Assembly (NCBI GenBank): GCA_002796835.1 | Contig: LUGL01000029.1 | Location: 47,535 to 86,094 of the forward strand | Direction: 5' to 3' | Length of the DNA stretch: 38,560 nucleotides | Source: Elainella saxicola E1 | GTDB lineage: Bacteria > Cyanobacteriota > Cyanobacteriia > Elainellales > Elainellaceae | Shown here: piece after piece, positions 9,375 to 18,182 of the stretch | Layout: each line of letters begins with the position of its first letter | How positions within the stretch are numbered: the stretch's first letter is position 1 | The notes under the pieces: model-generated | The model's database searches: none | Seen by the model: only the letters and a program-made list of their open reading frames with translations | What the model was told of the DNA's origin: nothing | Translations under genes and position numbers: made by a program

Positions 9375-11039
9375 ATGGTGAAGTGCGAACGCCGCTTTAC
9401 AAAACCTGTCCTTCCTGAAACACCTGTGTCTGACTCTTCCAAACCCTCTCGTTCGTTTGCTGGCATTGCTGGAATCGTCGCCGCCGCAACGCTTTTGAGC
9501 AAAGTTTTTGGTCTACTGCGCCAACAGGCGATCGCTGCCGTGTTTGGGGTTGGGGCAGCAGCAGATGCCTACAACTATGCCTATGTGATTCCCGGCTTTT
9601 TGCTGATTTTGCTGGGGGGCATCAACGGACCGTTCCATAGCGCGATCGTCAGCGTTGTCTCCAAACGCAAATCTGAAGAAATTGCGCCGCTGATCGAAAC
9701 CATTACAACCCTGGTCGTTGGCTCACTGCTGCTGTTGACCGTCGTGCTGATTATTTTTGCTGATCCGCTGATCGATCTGGTGGCTCCTGGTTTAGGCCGG
9801 ACGGAAGTAGGCTTGCAGACTCGGGCAATTGCGATCCAGCAGTTTCGGATTATGGCTCCCATGGCAGTGCTGGCCGGACTGATTGGCATTGGCTTTGGGG
9901 CGCTGAATGCAGCCGATCAGTACTGGTTACCTTCAGTGAGTCCGCTCTTTTCCAGCGTTACGGTTCTGATTGGCCTGGGATTTCTGGCGATTCAGCTTGG
10001 TGGACAGATCACCGCACCTGAATATGCCCTGATCGGTGGGCTAGTCCTAGCCTGGAGTACGCTGGCAGGGGCAATTCTGCAATGGCTGGTACAAATTCCG
10101 GCCCAGTGGAAATCGGGATTGGGTCGCTTGCGACTGCGGTTTAATTTTCAGCAGCCCGGTGTCCAGGACGTAATTCGGATTATGCTGCCCGCCACCTTCT
10201 CGTCGGGAATGCTGCAAATCAACGTCTACACCGATCTGTTTTTTGCCTCTTTTATTCCCCAAGCTGCCGCTGCTCTAGGTTACGCGAACCTGCTGGTACA
10301 GACACCACTGGGCCTGATTTCCAACGTAATTTTGGTGCCGCTGTTGCCAATTTTGTCCCGCTTGGCCGATCCCGAAGACTGGCCGGAGCTAAAGCAACGC
10401 ATCCGTCAAGGGTTACTGCTCACCGCCCTGACCATGCTGCCACTGAGCGCCCTGTTTATTGCGCTGGCCTTCCCGATCGTCCGTGTGGTATATGAGCGGT
10501 TTGCCTTTGGTGAAGAGGCTTCGCTGATTGTGACGCAGGTGCTGATTGCCTATGCGATCGGCATGTTTTTCTACCTGGGTCGGGATGTGCTGGTGCGGGT
10601 TTTCTATGCCCTGGGAGACGGAGATACCCCCTTTCGCATCAGCGTCGCCAACATTTTCCTGAATGCCCTGCTGGATTTCCTACTGATTAAGCCCTTTGGT
10701 GCGGCAGGTTTGGTACTTGCCACCGTTAGCGTCAACGTCATTTCAGTAATCTGGCTATTGCTGCTGCTCGATCGCAAAATTGCCGGTCTGCCCTGGCGCG
10801 AATGGAGTATGCCGATCGTCCAATTGAGTCTGAGTAGCGTCATCACGGGACTGGTCTGCTGGGCTACCCGCTGGGGACTGGAATCCTGGCTGGGCACCGA
10901 AGGGATTTTGATTCAGCTGATCCAGATTTGTGTGGCTGGGGCGATCGGATTAGGCATCTTCGCCTTATTAGCCGCTCGCACAGGTCTACCGGAAGTTGAG
11001 CAACTGGTATCTCGCTTACGTCAGCGCTTTGGCCGTTAG
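9375..11039 (+). CDS. murJ: Lipid II flippase MurJ (MviN)
   Basis: MurJ flips the peptidoglycan precursor lipid II across the cytoplasmic membrane. The 554-residue protein is almost entirely hydrophobic, consistent with about 14 membrane segments. It begins with the family motif GIVAAATLLSKVFGLLRQQAIAAVFG and has GINGPFHSAIVSV, NVYTDLFFASFI and FYALGDGDTPFRISV at expected places. The ATG at 9375 gives a short basic leader; a GTG at 9426 (VSDSSKPSRS) is a plausible alternative start. It is divergent from the ferritin-like gene and has no obvious operon partner. Confidence 0.94.
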   Translation: MVKCERRFTKPVLPETPVSDSSKPSRSFAGIAGIVAAATLLSKVFGLLRQQAIAAVFGVGAAADAYNYAYVIPGFLLILLGGINGPFHSAIVSVVSKRKSEEIAPLIETITTLVVGSLLLLTVVLIIFADPLIDLVAPGLGRTEVGLQTRAIAIQQFRIMAPMAVLAGLIGIGFGALNAADQYWLPSVSPLFSSVTVLIGLGFLAIQLGGQITAPEYALIGGLVLAWSTLAGAILQWLVQIPAQWKSGLGRLRLRFNFQQPGVQDVIRIMLPATFSSGMLQINVYTDLFFASFIPQAAAALGYANLLVQTPLGLISNVILVPLLPILSRLADPEDWPELKQRIRQGLLLTALTMLPLSALFIALAFPIVRVVYERFAFGEEASLIVTQVLIAYAIGMFFYLGRDVLVRVFYALGDGDTPFRISVANIFLNALLDFLLIKPFGAAGLVLATVSVNVISVIWLLLLLDRKIAGLPWREWSMPIVQLSLSSVITGLVCWATRWGLESWLGTEGILIQLIQICVAGAIGLGIFALLAARTGLPEVEQLVSRLRQRFGR

Positions 11040-11421
11040 GCTTTGATGGCAATTAGGAGACTTCTATTGAAGACATTCTCAATTTCAGTCGATCGAAAAT
11101 CAGGTCCTGAACGCTGCGTTTCACTCTCACCTGTGCCTAAACGGCAGGCTAAGTCTTTAGGCGATCGCAGAACCTAAATGCTGGTCTACAAAACTGAAAC
11201 ACGCCAATTTCCATAGCTACGTAATATAAGCCCGCTGCATTACATCTGCTGCATTACAAAAGCAACTACTATTTTATAAAACCGAAACTTGCGTAGATAA
11301 ACAATCTCTTGCAATGAATTATTGTAAAGGCTGAATCCCGCACCTATGAGTTATAGTTTCATTTCCATTGACAAACGTCTGTTTCTAAGTAATATTATTA
11401 CAAAGTAAAGCAAATAATTAT
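11040..11421. other. Gene-free region with a direct repeat
   Basis: This is 382 bases of increasingly AT-rich sequence between murJ and the HTH gene. No coding frame or RNA gene was recognised. The notable element is an 11-base exact direct repeat, GCTGCATTACA, at 11234-11244 and 11248-11258 (period 14). The last 100 bases probably hold the promoter of the HTH gene. No clear terminator follows murJ. Confidence 0.5.
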
Positions 11422-12171
11422 ATGGAAGACCCAAAAATCAAGTCGCATTGTATTAAACTTGCGCGTTATCTGAAGGAGACGATCGAACAAGCAGGCTTTA
11501 CCCCATCGTCTTTTGCTGACAGGGCAGGAATTCCAAAATCGACCGTGTATCAGTTAACTAAGGCTCAGGCGGAAATTTCACGTTCCACTTCAGTTACAAT
11601 ATCAGATGCTTTCAAAACCGTCCTAGGTGTGGAGGTCGGACCAGAAGAATTACTGGCAATGCTGGATGACGCTCCGAGCTCCGAGCCGAGGGGACCCAAG
11701 AAAAAACGCGAGATTCAGGAATGGACAGCGACACTCTGGCACCTGCAACGAACTCCGATCGTCGATCGAGTTCAGTTTTGGAAAGAAGCATTGAAAATCG
11801 CTGCTGATGATGTGTCAGCTTGGGATGCTGGTGAGATTCGTGTAATTCCGTTAGGACGTAAACCGGCAATCGATACTTTGATCCAGATGATCAATGACCT
11901 GGCCGATCGACATGGGCTAAGAGATACTGAGGAGTTTGCCCGGTGGATAGCAGCTTACTTTGACGAACAAACTCCTGAACATAATTTGATTTTGATCGGT
12001 CTGGCGCAGATTTTTATTGATAAAGAAATCCCTAATCAGCACTCCGTAGAGTATGCAGCTTTAATGTCAGCATTGGCGCGAGCTTTGGGCTTTCCTTCCT
12101 CTTCTCAACTCCAAAGCTACTGTGGATTGAAGGTAATGCATACGTCTGAGATCAGTGAATCTGATGATTGA
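11422..12171 (+). CDS. HTH-domain protein of unknown function
   Basis: I do not recognise this 249-residue protein beyond its N-terminus. Residues about 12-60 look like a Cro/C1-type helix-turn-helix (FTPSSFADRAGIPKSTVYQLTKAQAEISRSTSVTI). A basic linker follows (PRGPKKKREIQEW, about 89-101), then a helical C-terminal region of about 140 residues with no motif I can name. The ATG at 11422 has a weak ribosome site in an AT-rich leader. A small membrane protein gene follows after 56 bases. It is probably a DNA-binding regulator whose C-terminus senses a ligand or partner; that is inference. Confidence 0.7.
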   Translation: MEDPKIKSHCIKLARYLKETIEQAGFTPSSFADRAGIPKSTVYQLTKAQAEISRSTSVTISDAFKTVLGVEVGPEELLAMLDDAPSSEPRGPKKKREIQEWTATLWHLQRTPIVDRVQFWKEALKIAADDVSAWDAGEIRVIPLGRKPAIDTLIQMINDLADRHGLRDTEEFARWIAAYFDEQTPEHNLILIGLAQIFIDKEIPNQHSVEYAALMSALARALGFPSSSQLQSYCGLKVMHTSEISESDD

Positions 12172-12227
12172 GTGAAGCCTGAATTTGCGTCAAGTCCATT
12201 TCCTACATTAGAAATAAGGATAAGCTT

Positions 12228-12470
12228 ATGACCCTGCTGCCAGAACAACCAAATAATGACAGTGACGAACTGCATCTCAGCTTCGGTTTTAAAGGTCTGT
12301 GTAACGCTAAAGCCAGAGCGAAAGGCAGGAACGCTATCCAAGTCCTTTGGCGTGTATTTTTGGTGTTGATTGTTACTGGGTTAGTTACGGGTGCAGCGAC
12401 CTTCTTGAAGGTTCAAAACGATGAAGCAAAACAGCCTTCTATCCCTCAGTTAAATGAGAGAAACAAGTAA
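12228..12470 (+). CDS. Small single-span membrane protein
   Basis: This is an 80-residue protein of unknown function. A polar acidic N-terminus is followed by a basic patch (NAKARAKGR) and one clear membrane segment (VFLVLIVTGLVTGAATFL, about residues 44-61). A short polar tail follows. The positive-inside rule predicts a cytoplasmic N-terminus. Support for a real gene is the AAGGA ribosome site 9-10 bases before ATG 12228 and a probable terminator starting 32 bases after the stop. It may be co-transcribed with the HTH gene 56 bases upstream. Confidence 0.6.
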   Translation: MTLLPEQPNNDSDELHLSFGFKGLCNAKARAKGRNAIQVLWRVFLVLIVTGLVTGAATFLKVQNDEAKQPSIPQLNERNK

Positions 12471-12501
12471 AAACCGAAGGAAAAATTCATATGTGCTCAC
12501 T

Positions 12502-12527
12502 GCCGTTCATTATGAGCGGTATTTTTT
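12502..12527 (+). terminator. Probable intrinsic terminator
   Basis: The stem CCGTTC (12503-12508) pairs with GAGCGG (12514-12519), with one G-U pair, around the loop ATTAT. A run of six T follows at 12522-12527. It would end transcription of the HTH/small membrane protein unit. Confidence 0.6.
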
Positions 12528-12662
12528 GCTAACAATGCATTTTTTGGCGACGATACCTCAAGATAGACATATTTCAGAGAAACATGCCTATCCTTTCACC
12601 CCCTTTTCAGAGCTAAAGCTGACAGTTCAAGCGTTGTTTGAGGCTTAATAGTAAGCACAGCA

Positions 12663-13841
12663 TCAAGAAGCCTGGTCTTGCAGCTCAGCCGTGCGAACTG
12701 AGAGCTGTTGGGTAGCATTGCCGCGTCGTAAAGTGACCCGCAGGTTTTTGCCGACGCCACTTCGATCGACCAACATTTGCAGCTGCTCAGATTGGGTGAT
12801 CGCTTGACCATCAATTTGCGTAATCACATCGCCGCGTCGAACGCCCGCACTTGCAGCCGGAGAATTGGGCACGACTCCAACCACTAGCACTCCGGAAATT
12901 TCTGGCAACATCACCGTCGAATTAGGATCGCTATTATTTTGCTTCGCTAAATCTGGAGTCAGGGTAGCAATTTGGACGCCTAAGTAAGGGTGAGTAACTT
13001 TTTCACCACGCGCCAGGGTGGGCATTACTTCTTTAGCTTTGTTAATCGGAATCGCGAAGCCAATCCCAGCAGCATTAGCTCGAATTGCCGTATTGATGCC
13101 AATCACTTCACCCCGTTCATTCAGCAGCGGTCCCCCAGAGTTGCCGGGATTGATCGCCGCATCCGTTTGGATGAAGTCCAGCCGCTTGTCGGGAATGCCT
13201 GCCATGGCGCTCGATCGATTCAACGTGCTGACAATCCCTAGCGTCACCGTATTGTCCAAACCAAAGGGGTTGCCAACTGCGATCGCCCAATCACCCACCT
13301 GCACCTGATCGGAATCCGCCAGGGATGCAACAGGCAAACTACCGCTATCCACCTTCACTACGGCCAGATCGGTAACTTCATCCACGCCCAGCACCTTGCC
13401 ATCTAACCGACGACCATCTTTCAAAATCACGGTAACGCGATCGGCCCCTTCCACCACATGAGCATTGGTCAGAATCGTACCGTTGGCATCGACAATGAAG
13501 CCGGAACCCTGGCCTTGCAGCCGCTCCTCATAGGGGCCTTGTGGGAATCCGCTATCGCCAAAAAAGCGGCGGAAAAAAGGATCGCTCAAGAAAGGATCGG
13601 GCTGACGAGTAATCGTGCGTTCCGTGTCAATTCGCACCACCGCTGGACCCACCCGTTCCACCGCCGCAGCCACAAAACTACTGCTGCGCGAAGGCACTTG
13701 AGCAACCAGTCCCGCCGATCGATCGAGTCCAGTTCCAGTCTGGAGCGAAGCGGCTGCATGTAAAGGAACGGCCCAGCTAGCGGCGATCGGCGCAAACCCA
13801 AGAAAAACACCCAGAAGAATTGCAATGACACACTTGATCAT
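12663..13841 (-). CDS. Deg/HtrA-family serine protease with one PDZ domain
   Basis: This is a periplasmic or thylakoid-lumen quality-control protease of the S1C family. An N-terminal signal sequence ([21 protein letters not shown]) precedes a trypsin-like domain. The triad, counted from ATG 13841, is H128 (LTNAHVV), D158 (TDLAVVKVD) and S235 ([10 protein letters not shown]). One C-terminal PDZ domain includes [21 protein letters not shown] 13841 is preferred over TTG 13856 because it starts just before the signal peptide. Cyanobacteria usually carry three such proteins (HtrA, HhoA, HhoB); I cannot tell which this is. It appears to be monocistronic. Confidence 0.94.
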   Translation of the reverse strand: MIKCVIAILLGVFLGFAPIAASWAVPLHAAASLQTGTGLDRSAGLVAQVPSRSSSFVAAAVERVGPAVVRIDTERTITRQPDPFLSDPFFRRFFGDSGFPQGPYEERLQGQGSGFIVDANGTILTNAHVVEGADRVTVILKDGRRLDGKVLGVDEVTDLAVVKVDSGSLPVASLADSDQVQVGDWAIAVGNPFGLDNTVTLGIVSTLNRSSAMAGIPDKRLDFIQTDAAINPGNSGGPLLNERGEVIGINTAIRANAAGIGFAIPINKAKEVMPTLARGEKVTHPYLGVQIATLTPDLAKQNNSDPNSTVMLPEISGVLVVGVVPNSPAASAGVRRGDVITQIDGQAITQSEQLQMLVDRSGVGKNLRVTLRRGNATQQLSVRTAELQDQAS

Positions 13842-13967
13842 TCGTCGTAGCCCCAAATACTGAAGGAATCAGGCTTTTAAATCTCATTCTAGAAGGGGAT
13901 GCTGACCTGCTGACAAGGGGCAATCGAGTTCGGTTAGCCACCCCTGAGTGGACGGAATGCGGCAGAT

Positions 13968-14819
13968 TTAGTCCTGATCGTCCGGTAGGGTCAAGGCCAA
14001 CTGATAGAGTTGACGACGCGGCAGAGAAGTTTGCTGGGCTAACTGGCGACTGGCCTGCGATCGTGAAAGTCCTTGCTCTAGCAACTGCTGAAGTTCGGCG
14101 AGCAGCGCAGATTCGGAAAGTTGCAGCGGCGCAGCCTGATGACCAGCCAGCAGTAAGGTATATTCTCCTTGCGGATTGCGGCTGTCGTGATAGGCGATCG
14201 CTTCTGCCAAAGTGCCGCGCCAGAATTGCTCATGCAGCTTTGTAAGTTCCCTGGCCAGCACTACGGATCGATCGGCCCCCATCACGGTCATCAGATCTTG
14301 CAGGGTTTGCAACAACCGATGTGGCGCTTCATAAAACACGATCGTCCGAGCTTCAGATTGCAAAGACTCCAGCCTTTCGCGGCGTTCCTGACCTTTCGCG
14401 GGCAAAAAGCCTTCAAACACAAACCGATCGGTCGGCAGCCCACCCGCACTTAAAGCCGTTGTCACCGCAGTCGCGCCTGGAATCGGGACGATCGGCAAAT
14501 TCGCTGCAACGCAGGCTTGAACTAACTCATAGCCCGGATCGGAAATTCCCGGCATTCCAGCATCCGTCACCAAGGCAACCGCATCTCCTCGCTGCAACCG
14601 CTGGAGCAGTTCTGGAAGGCGGCTGTGCCGATTGTGGTCGTGATAGCTGATCTGAGACGTGGTGATTTGAAAATGTTGCAGCAGCTTGCCCGTGTGGCGC
14701 GTGTCTTCAGCAGCGATCAAATTCACTTTTTGCAAAACATCGATCGCCCGGAAGGTCATGTCTTCCAGATTGCCGATCGGCGTGGCCACGATGTAGAGAG
14801 TTCCAGCTTGCACCTGCAT
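13968..14819 (-). CDS. rsmI: 16S rRNA (cytidine(1402)-2'-O)-methyltransferase RsmI
   Basis: RsmI uses SAM to methylate the 2'-OH of C1402, the same nucleotide that RsmH methylates on N4. The 283-residue protein shows the tetrapyrrole-methylase fold: GTLYIVATPIGNLEDMTFRA at the start, LIAAEDTRHTGKLL, VALVTDAGMPGISDPGYELV and IPGATAVTTALSAGGLPTDRF. A C-terminal helical region (LEQGLSRSQASRQLAQQTSLPRR read in two parts) is usual for RsmI. ATG 14819 gives the standard N-terminus. It converges with nothing and precedes the Deg protease gene on the same strand by 126 bases. Confidence 0.96.
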   Translation of the reverse strand: MQVQAGTLYIVATPIGNLEDMTFRAIDVLQKVNLIAAEDTRHTGKLLQHFQITTSQISYHDHNRHSRLPELLQRLQRGDAVALVTDAGMPGISDPGYELVQACVAANLPIVPIPGATAVTTALSAGGLPTDRFVFEGFLPAKGQERRERLESLQSEARTIVFYEAPHRLLQTLQDLMTVMGADRSVVLARELTKLHEQFWRGTLAEAIAYHDSRNPQGEYTLLLAGHQAAPLQLSESALLAELQQLLEQGLSRSQASRQLAQQTSLPRRQLYQLALTLPDDQD

Positions 14820-14984
14820 ATCAGCATCTTATCCCAATCATCCCATTTCCCTATCCCATCTTGTTCAGCAGATGTTTTGTCCCCCATCAGACAACCAGGG
14901 TTTACAGAAACCTCCAAATTTCTGGCAGAAACCTTGCAGATTCGTAAAGCCTTAATGAAGGACTGCGGAAACTACTGAAATCTC

Positions 14985-15010
14985 CTAAGCAGAGGCTGCA
15001 TACTGCTTAG
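14985..15010. promoter_or_regulatory. Perfect inverted repeat CTAAGCAG/CTGCTTAG
   Basis: Two 8-base arms, CTAAGCAG (14985-14992) and CTGCTTAG (15003-15010), form an exact inverted repeat with a 10-base spacer, about 100 bases before the sugar transferase start. It could be a regulator binding site or an RNA hairpin in the leader. No T-run follows, so it is not an intrinsic terminator on the plus strand. Confidence 0.5.
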
Positions 15011-15112
15011 ACAAGAGGAGCAAAACAATCCTCACCTGCCCCACAACAAAACAATTTCAAAATTGATTTTTTGGCAAGGCAATTCCGCTGACTAGTTCTC
15101 ACCCCTCCGACC

Positions 15113-15802
15113 ATGACGACTTATTCGAAGCCCTACTTACTTTTCTCTGCTGCGATCGCTGGTCTTCCTCCTGACTCCACGATCGATACCACAGCCCACC
15201 CCTCCTTATACAGCCCAGCAAAGCGAGGTCTGGATATTCTAGGCGCAATGGTTGGATTGTTGATCACAGCGCTGATTTTCATTCCGATCGCAATTGCCAT
15301 TTATCTCGACAATCCTGGGCCAATCCTTTACAGCCAGGTGCGCTGTGGATGGAGAGGACGGGAGTTCCGCATCTGGAAATTCCGATCGATGGTCACGAAT
15401 GCAGAGCAGCTTAAGCATCAGGTCCAAAACCAAGCTAGCGGCCATATTTTCAAGAACGACAACGATCCCCGCATTACGCGCGTTGGACGGTTTCTGCGCC
15501 GCACCAGCCTGGATGAGCTGCCTCAGTTTTGGAATGTGCTGATGGGTGACATGAGCTTGGTCGGCACCCGTCCGCCTACAGTGGATGAAGTGCAAAAGTA
15601 CAACAACCGCCACTGGCAGCGCCTTGAAGTGAAACCGGGCATTACAGGCGAATGGCAAGCAAACGGACGCTCGACCGTCAGTGACTTCGAGGATATTGTG
15701 TCCATGGATCTGCGCTACATGAGCCGCTGGTCTGTCCTCTACGATGTACAGTTGATTCTGCAAACAATTCAGGCAGTACTGCAACGCAAAGGGGCTTGCT
15801 AA
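15113..15802 (+). CDS. Polyisoprenyl-phosphate sugar-1-phosphate transferase
   Basis: This is an initiating enzyme for exopolysaccharide or cell-envelope glycan synthesis. It transfers a sugar-1-phosphate from a nucleotide sugar to a lipid carrier at the inner membrane. The 229-residue protein has a variable N-terminus, one hydrophobic segment (ILGAMVGLLITALIFIPIAI, about 42-61) and the catalytic domain of the bacterial sugar transferase family. Motifs include FRIWKFRSMV, RRTSLDELPQFWNVL and VGTRPPT, then KPGITGEWQ. It is the short form without the N-terminal multi-span domain of WbaP-like enzymes. The stop TAA is followed immediately by the ATG of the next gene. Confidence 0.93.
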   Translation: MTTYSKPYLLFSAAIAGLPPDSTIDTTAHPSLYSPAKRGLDILGAMVGLLITALIFIPIAIAIYLDNPGPILYSQVRCGWRGREFRIWKFRSMVTNAEQLKHQVQNQASGHIFKNDNDPRITRVGRFLRRTSLDELPQFWNVLMGDMSLVGTRPPTVDEVQKYNNRHWQRLEVKPGITGEWQANGRSTVSDFEDIVSMDLRYMSRWSVLYDVQLILQTIQAVLQRKGAC

Positions 15803-16660
15803 ATGGCAACCGGGCTGTTCGTCGGATTAATCACCCTAGACCTGATTTATCTGACGCCTACCCTGCCCCAACCCAATCAAAAATTAGTTGCTTCAAATTA
15901 CACGATCGCCGCTGGAGGTCCTGCCACCAATGCGGCGATTGCTTTTCAGTACTTTCAGAATTCCGGGCGGCTCATGGGCGTTGTGGGTGCTCATGCCCTC
16001 AGTCAGCTCGTTCTAGCCGATTTACAGCAATGGTCGATCGACCTGATTGATCTGGATACCCTGCAAACCGAGCCTTTGCCCACCTCTTCGATTCTGGTAA
16101 CTGAGGGAACGGGCGATCGGGCGGTGATTTCGCTCAATGCCGTCCGGACTCAAGCCAAGCCTGAACAAATTCCAGCCGCAGTGCTGACTGGCGTAGATAT
16201 TGTCCTGATTGATGGACATCAAATGGCAGTCGGACGAGCGATCGCACAGCAAGCCAAGCAGCGAGGAATTCCGATCGTAATTGATGGCGGCAGTTGGAAA
16301 CCGGGCTTCGAGACAGTGCTGCCCTACGCCGACTATGCGATCTGCTCTGCGAATTTTCACCCTCCTGCCTGTGAGACTACTGAACAGGTGCTGGAGTATT
16401 TACAAACCCTTGGAATTTCCCATGTAGCGATCACGCAAGGATCGCAGCCCATCCTGTTTCGCGAACCTGCAACTCAAGGCCAAATCCCCGTTGCTCCAAT
16501 TACAGCCGTAGACACCCTGGGCGCAGGAGATATTTTCCATGGCGCATTTTGTCACTTTATTTTGCAAATGGATTTTCAAGCAGCCCTTGAACAAGCCGCA
16601 GTGATTGCAGGTCGGGCCTGCCAACAATTTGGAACAAGAGCGTGGATGCAAGCTCTTTAA
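15803..16660 (+). CDS. PfkB-family sugar kinase
   Basis: This 285-residue ribokinase-fold kinase has the N-terminal glycine motif AAGGPATNAAIAF (signature 1, about residues 37-49). The C-terminal ATP/anion-hole motif DTLGAGDIFHGAF (about 237-249) contains the catalytic-base Asp. The substrate cannot be read from sequence; it is probably a sugar or nucleoside. The start codon abuts the stop of the sugar transferase (TAAATG), so translational coupling is likely and the two products may serve one glycan pathway. That link is inference from gene order. Confidence 0.9.
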   Translation: MATGLFVGLITLDLIYLTPTLPQPNQKLVASNYTIAAGGPATNAAIAFQYFQNSGRLMGVVGAHALSQLVLADLQQWSIDLIDLDTLQTEPLPTSSILVTEGTGDRAVISLNAVRTQAKPEQIPAAVLTGVDIVLIDGHQMAVGRAIAQQAKQRGIPIVIDGGSWKPGFETVLPYADYAICSANFHPPACETTEQVLEYLQTLGISHVAITQGSQPILFREPATQGQIPVAPITAVDTLGAGDIFHGAFCHFILQMDFQAALEQAAVIAGRACQQFGTRAWMQAL

Positions 16661-16665
16661 TCACG

Positions 16666-16699
16666 ATCGCTCAGCCCCAAAAATCGCTCAGCCTCAAAA
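16666..16699. repeat. Tandem 17-base repeat (two copies)
   Basis: ATCGCTCAGCCCCAAAA (16666-16682) is followed without a gap by ATCGCTCAGCCTCAAAA (16683-16699), with one mismatch. It lies just after the PfkB kinase stop and 43 bases before the DUF2252 gene. It may be a simple duplication or a pair of protein-binding sites in the DUF2252 leader. Confidence 0.6.
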
Positions 16700-16742
16700 A
16701 TGGGGAATAGAATCGATCGCAATAGAGTAAAACGACATTGCC

Positions 16743-18131
16743 ATGGCTCCAGAAGCATCATTCGCTGAGCTGACCCTGTCTAAGTTGCCTGCTGCCGAGC
16801 AAAGAGACGCTGGGAGAGCTTTACGCCAAACGGTTCCCCGATCGGCCCACCGCGAATGGCATCCTGCTGCCGATCGGCCCCATCCCTTGAAGCTGCTGGA
16901 ACAATCAAACCAGGGCCGCCTTGCTGAGTTGATTCCACTGCGTTACGGCAGAATGCTGCAATCTCCGTTTACCTTTCTACGGGGATCTGCCCTGATCATG
17001 GCCACCGATCTGGCCACCACTCCGATAACGGGAATTCGGGTTCAGTCCTGTGGGGATGCGCATCTGCTCAATTTCGGCGGATTTGCCACCCCTGAACGCA
17101 ACTTCACCTTCGATCTGAACGATTTTGACGAAACTTTACCCGCTCCCTGGGAATGGGATGTCAAACGCCTAGCAACCAGCGTTTTTGTCTCTGGACGAGA
17201 TATTGATTTGTCGAAGGAGCATTGCTATGAAGCAACTCTGGCTGCCGTTCAAGCCTATCGCCTCAAAATGGCGATCTATGCCGAAATGCAGACCTTAGAA
17301 GTGTGGTATGACCGATTGGATCCAAATTTTTTAATCGAACATGCACCCGATGCAGCCACCCGCGATCGATGGAACCAGATGACAGCAAAGGCTTTTTCGC
17401 AAACCCTGGAGCAAACCTACCAACAGATCACTACATCAGGACATGGCCAGCCACGTTTGGTCGATCAGCCACCAAATCTCTATCATCCTGCCAACGCAGA
17501 GGAATATTTTGAGACGGTGCAGCATGCCTTTCAGCAATACCGTAAGAGCCTGCCACCCGATCGTCAATTTTTGCTCGATCGCTATCGTTTAGTAGATGCC
17601 GCCATGAAAGTTGCTGGCGTTGGCAGTGTGGGAACTCGGTGTGGAGTCGCATTGTTGTTAACGGCAAATCAAGAGCCTCTGTTGCTTCAGTTCAAAGAAG
17701 CGCGTTCCTCCGTGCTCGAACCGTTTGTCGGCAAAAATCCCTATTCCCGCAACAGTCAGCGCATCATCAACGGCCAACGATTGATGCAGTCTGCCAGCGA
17801 TATCTTTCTCGGCTGGACAGAACTTCACTCTAATGGGCAAACTCCAGACTTCTATTTCCGTCAGCTCCGCGATATGAAAACTTCGATCAAGCTGAAGGGG
17901 ATGTCGAGTTCCTGCTTAAAAAACTATGCCGAAATTTGCGGGATGGGTTTGGCCCGTGCTCATGCGCGATCGGGCTGTCCGAATTTAATCAGCGGCTATC
18001 TTGGCAAGCGCGATCGGTTTGATCAAGCAGTGGCAGATTTTGCGGCAGCCTATACCAACCAGGTCAAACACGATCATCAGCTTTTGGTTGAAGCTGTGCG
18101 GTCAGGTCAAATCAAAGTTCAACCCGAATAG
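16743..18131 (+). CDS. DUF2252 family protein
   Basis: This 462-residue protein belongs to the uncharacterised DUF2252 family. Family motifs are visible: FLRGSALIMATDL, then CGDAHLLNFGGF (about 102-113), FDLNDFDETLPAPWEWDVKRLATS, and later GVGSVGTRCG and KEARSSVLEPF. The GDxHxxN and DFD elements resemble the catalytic and metal-binding loops of aminoglycoside-phosphotransferase-like kinases, so a phosphotransferase activity is possible but unproven. It is a complete-length family member. It follows the PfkB kinase by 82 bases on the same strand and may or may not be in its operon. Confidence 0.9.
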   Translation: MAPEASFAELTLSKLPAAEQRDAGRALRQTVPRSAHREWHPAADRPHPLKLLEQSNQGRLAELIPLRYGRMLQSPFTFLRGSALIMATDLATTPITGIRVQSCGDAHLLNFGGFATPERNFTFDLNDFDETLPAPWEWDVKRLATSVFVSGRDIDLSKEHCYEATLAAVQAYRLKMAIYAEMQTLEVWYDRLDPNFLIEHAPDAATRDRWNQMTAKAFSQTLEQTYQQITTSGHGQPRLVDQPPNLYHPANAEEYFETVQHAFQQYRKSLPPDRQFLLDRYRLVDAAMKVAGVGSVGTRCGVALLLTANQEPLLLQFKEARSSVLEPFVGKNPYSRNSQRIINGQRLMQSASDIFLGWTELHSNGQTPDFYFRQLRDMKTSIKLKGMSSSCLKNYAEICGMGLARAHARSGCPNLISGYLGKRDRFDQAVADFAAAYTNQVKHDHQLLVEAVRSGQIKVQPE

Positions 18132-18142
18132 CCGCTGATTGC

Positions 18143-18171
18143 TTGTTACAAAATGCCTTTGTTACAAAATG
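18143..18171. repeat. Direct repeat TTGTTACAAAATG x2
   Basis: Two exact 13-base copies lie at 18143-18155 and 18159-18171 (period 16), with a degenerate third word GTTACAACA at about 18182. They fill the short gap between the convergent ends of the DUF2252 gene and the Cys-motif gene. Confidence 0.55.
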
Positions 18172-18182
18172 ACATAGATGCG

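Noticed and set aside
12454-12648. 64-codon open frame on the plus strand after the small membrane protein
   Set aside because: It overlaps the preceding gene out of frame, contains the probable terminator at 12502-12527, has no good ribosome site, and its translation resembles no family.
4933-14819. RsmH and RsmI, which modify the same 16S nucleotide, treated as a linked system
   Set aside because: They are about 8 kb apart with many unrelated genes and a strand switch between them. Both are near-universal genes, so proximity is probably chance.
14625-14978. Plus-strand open frame across the start of rsmI
   Set aside because: It is mostly antisense to rsmI and shows no family features or ribosome site.
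15239-15784. 181-codon minus-strand open frame under the sugar transferase
   Set aside because: It is antisense to well-conserved sugar transferase motifs and is explained as a shadow frame.
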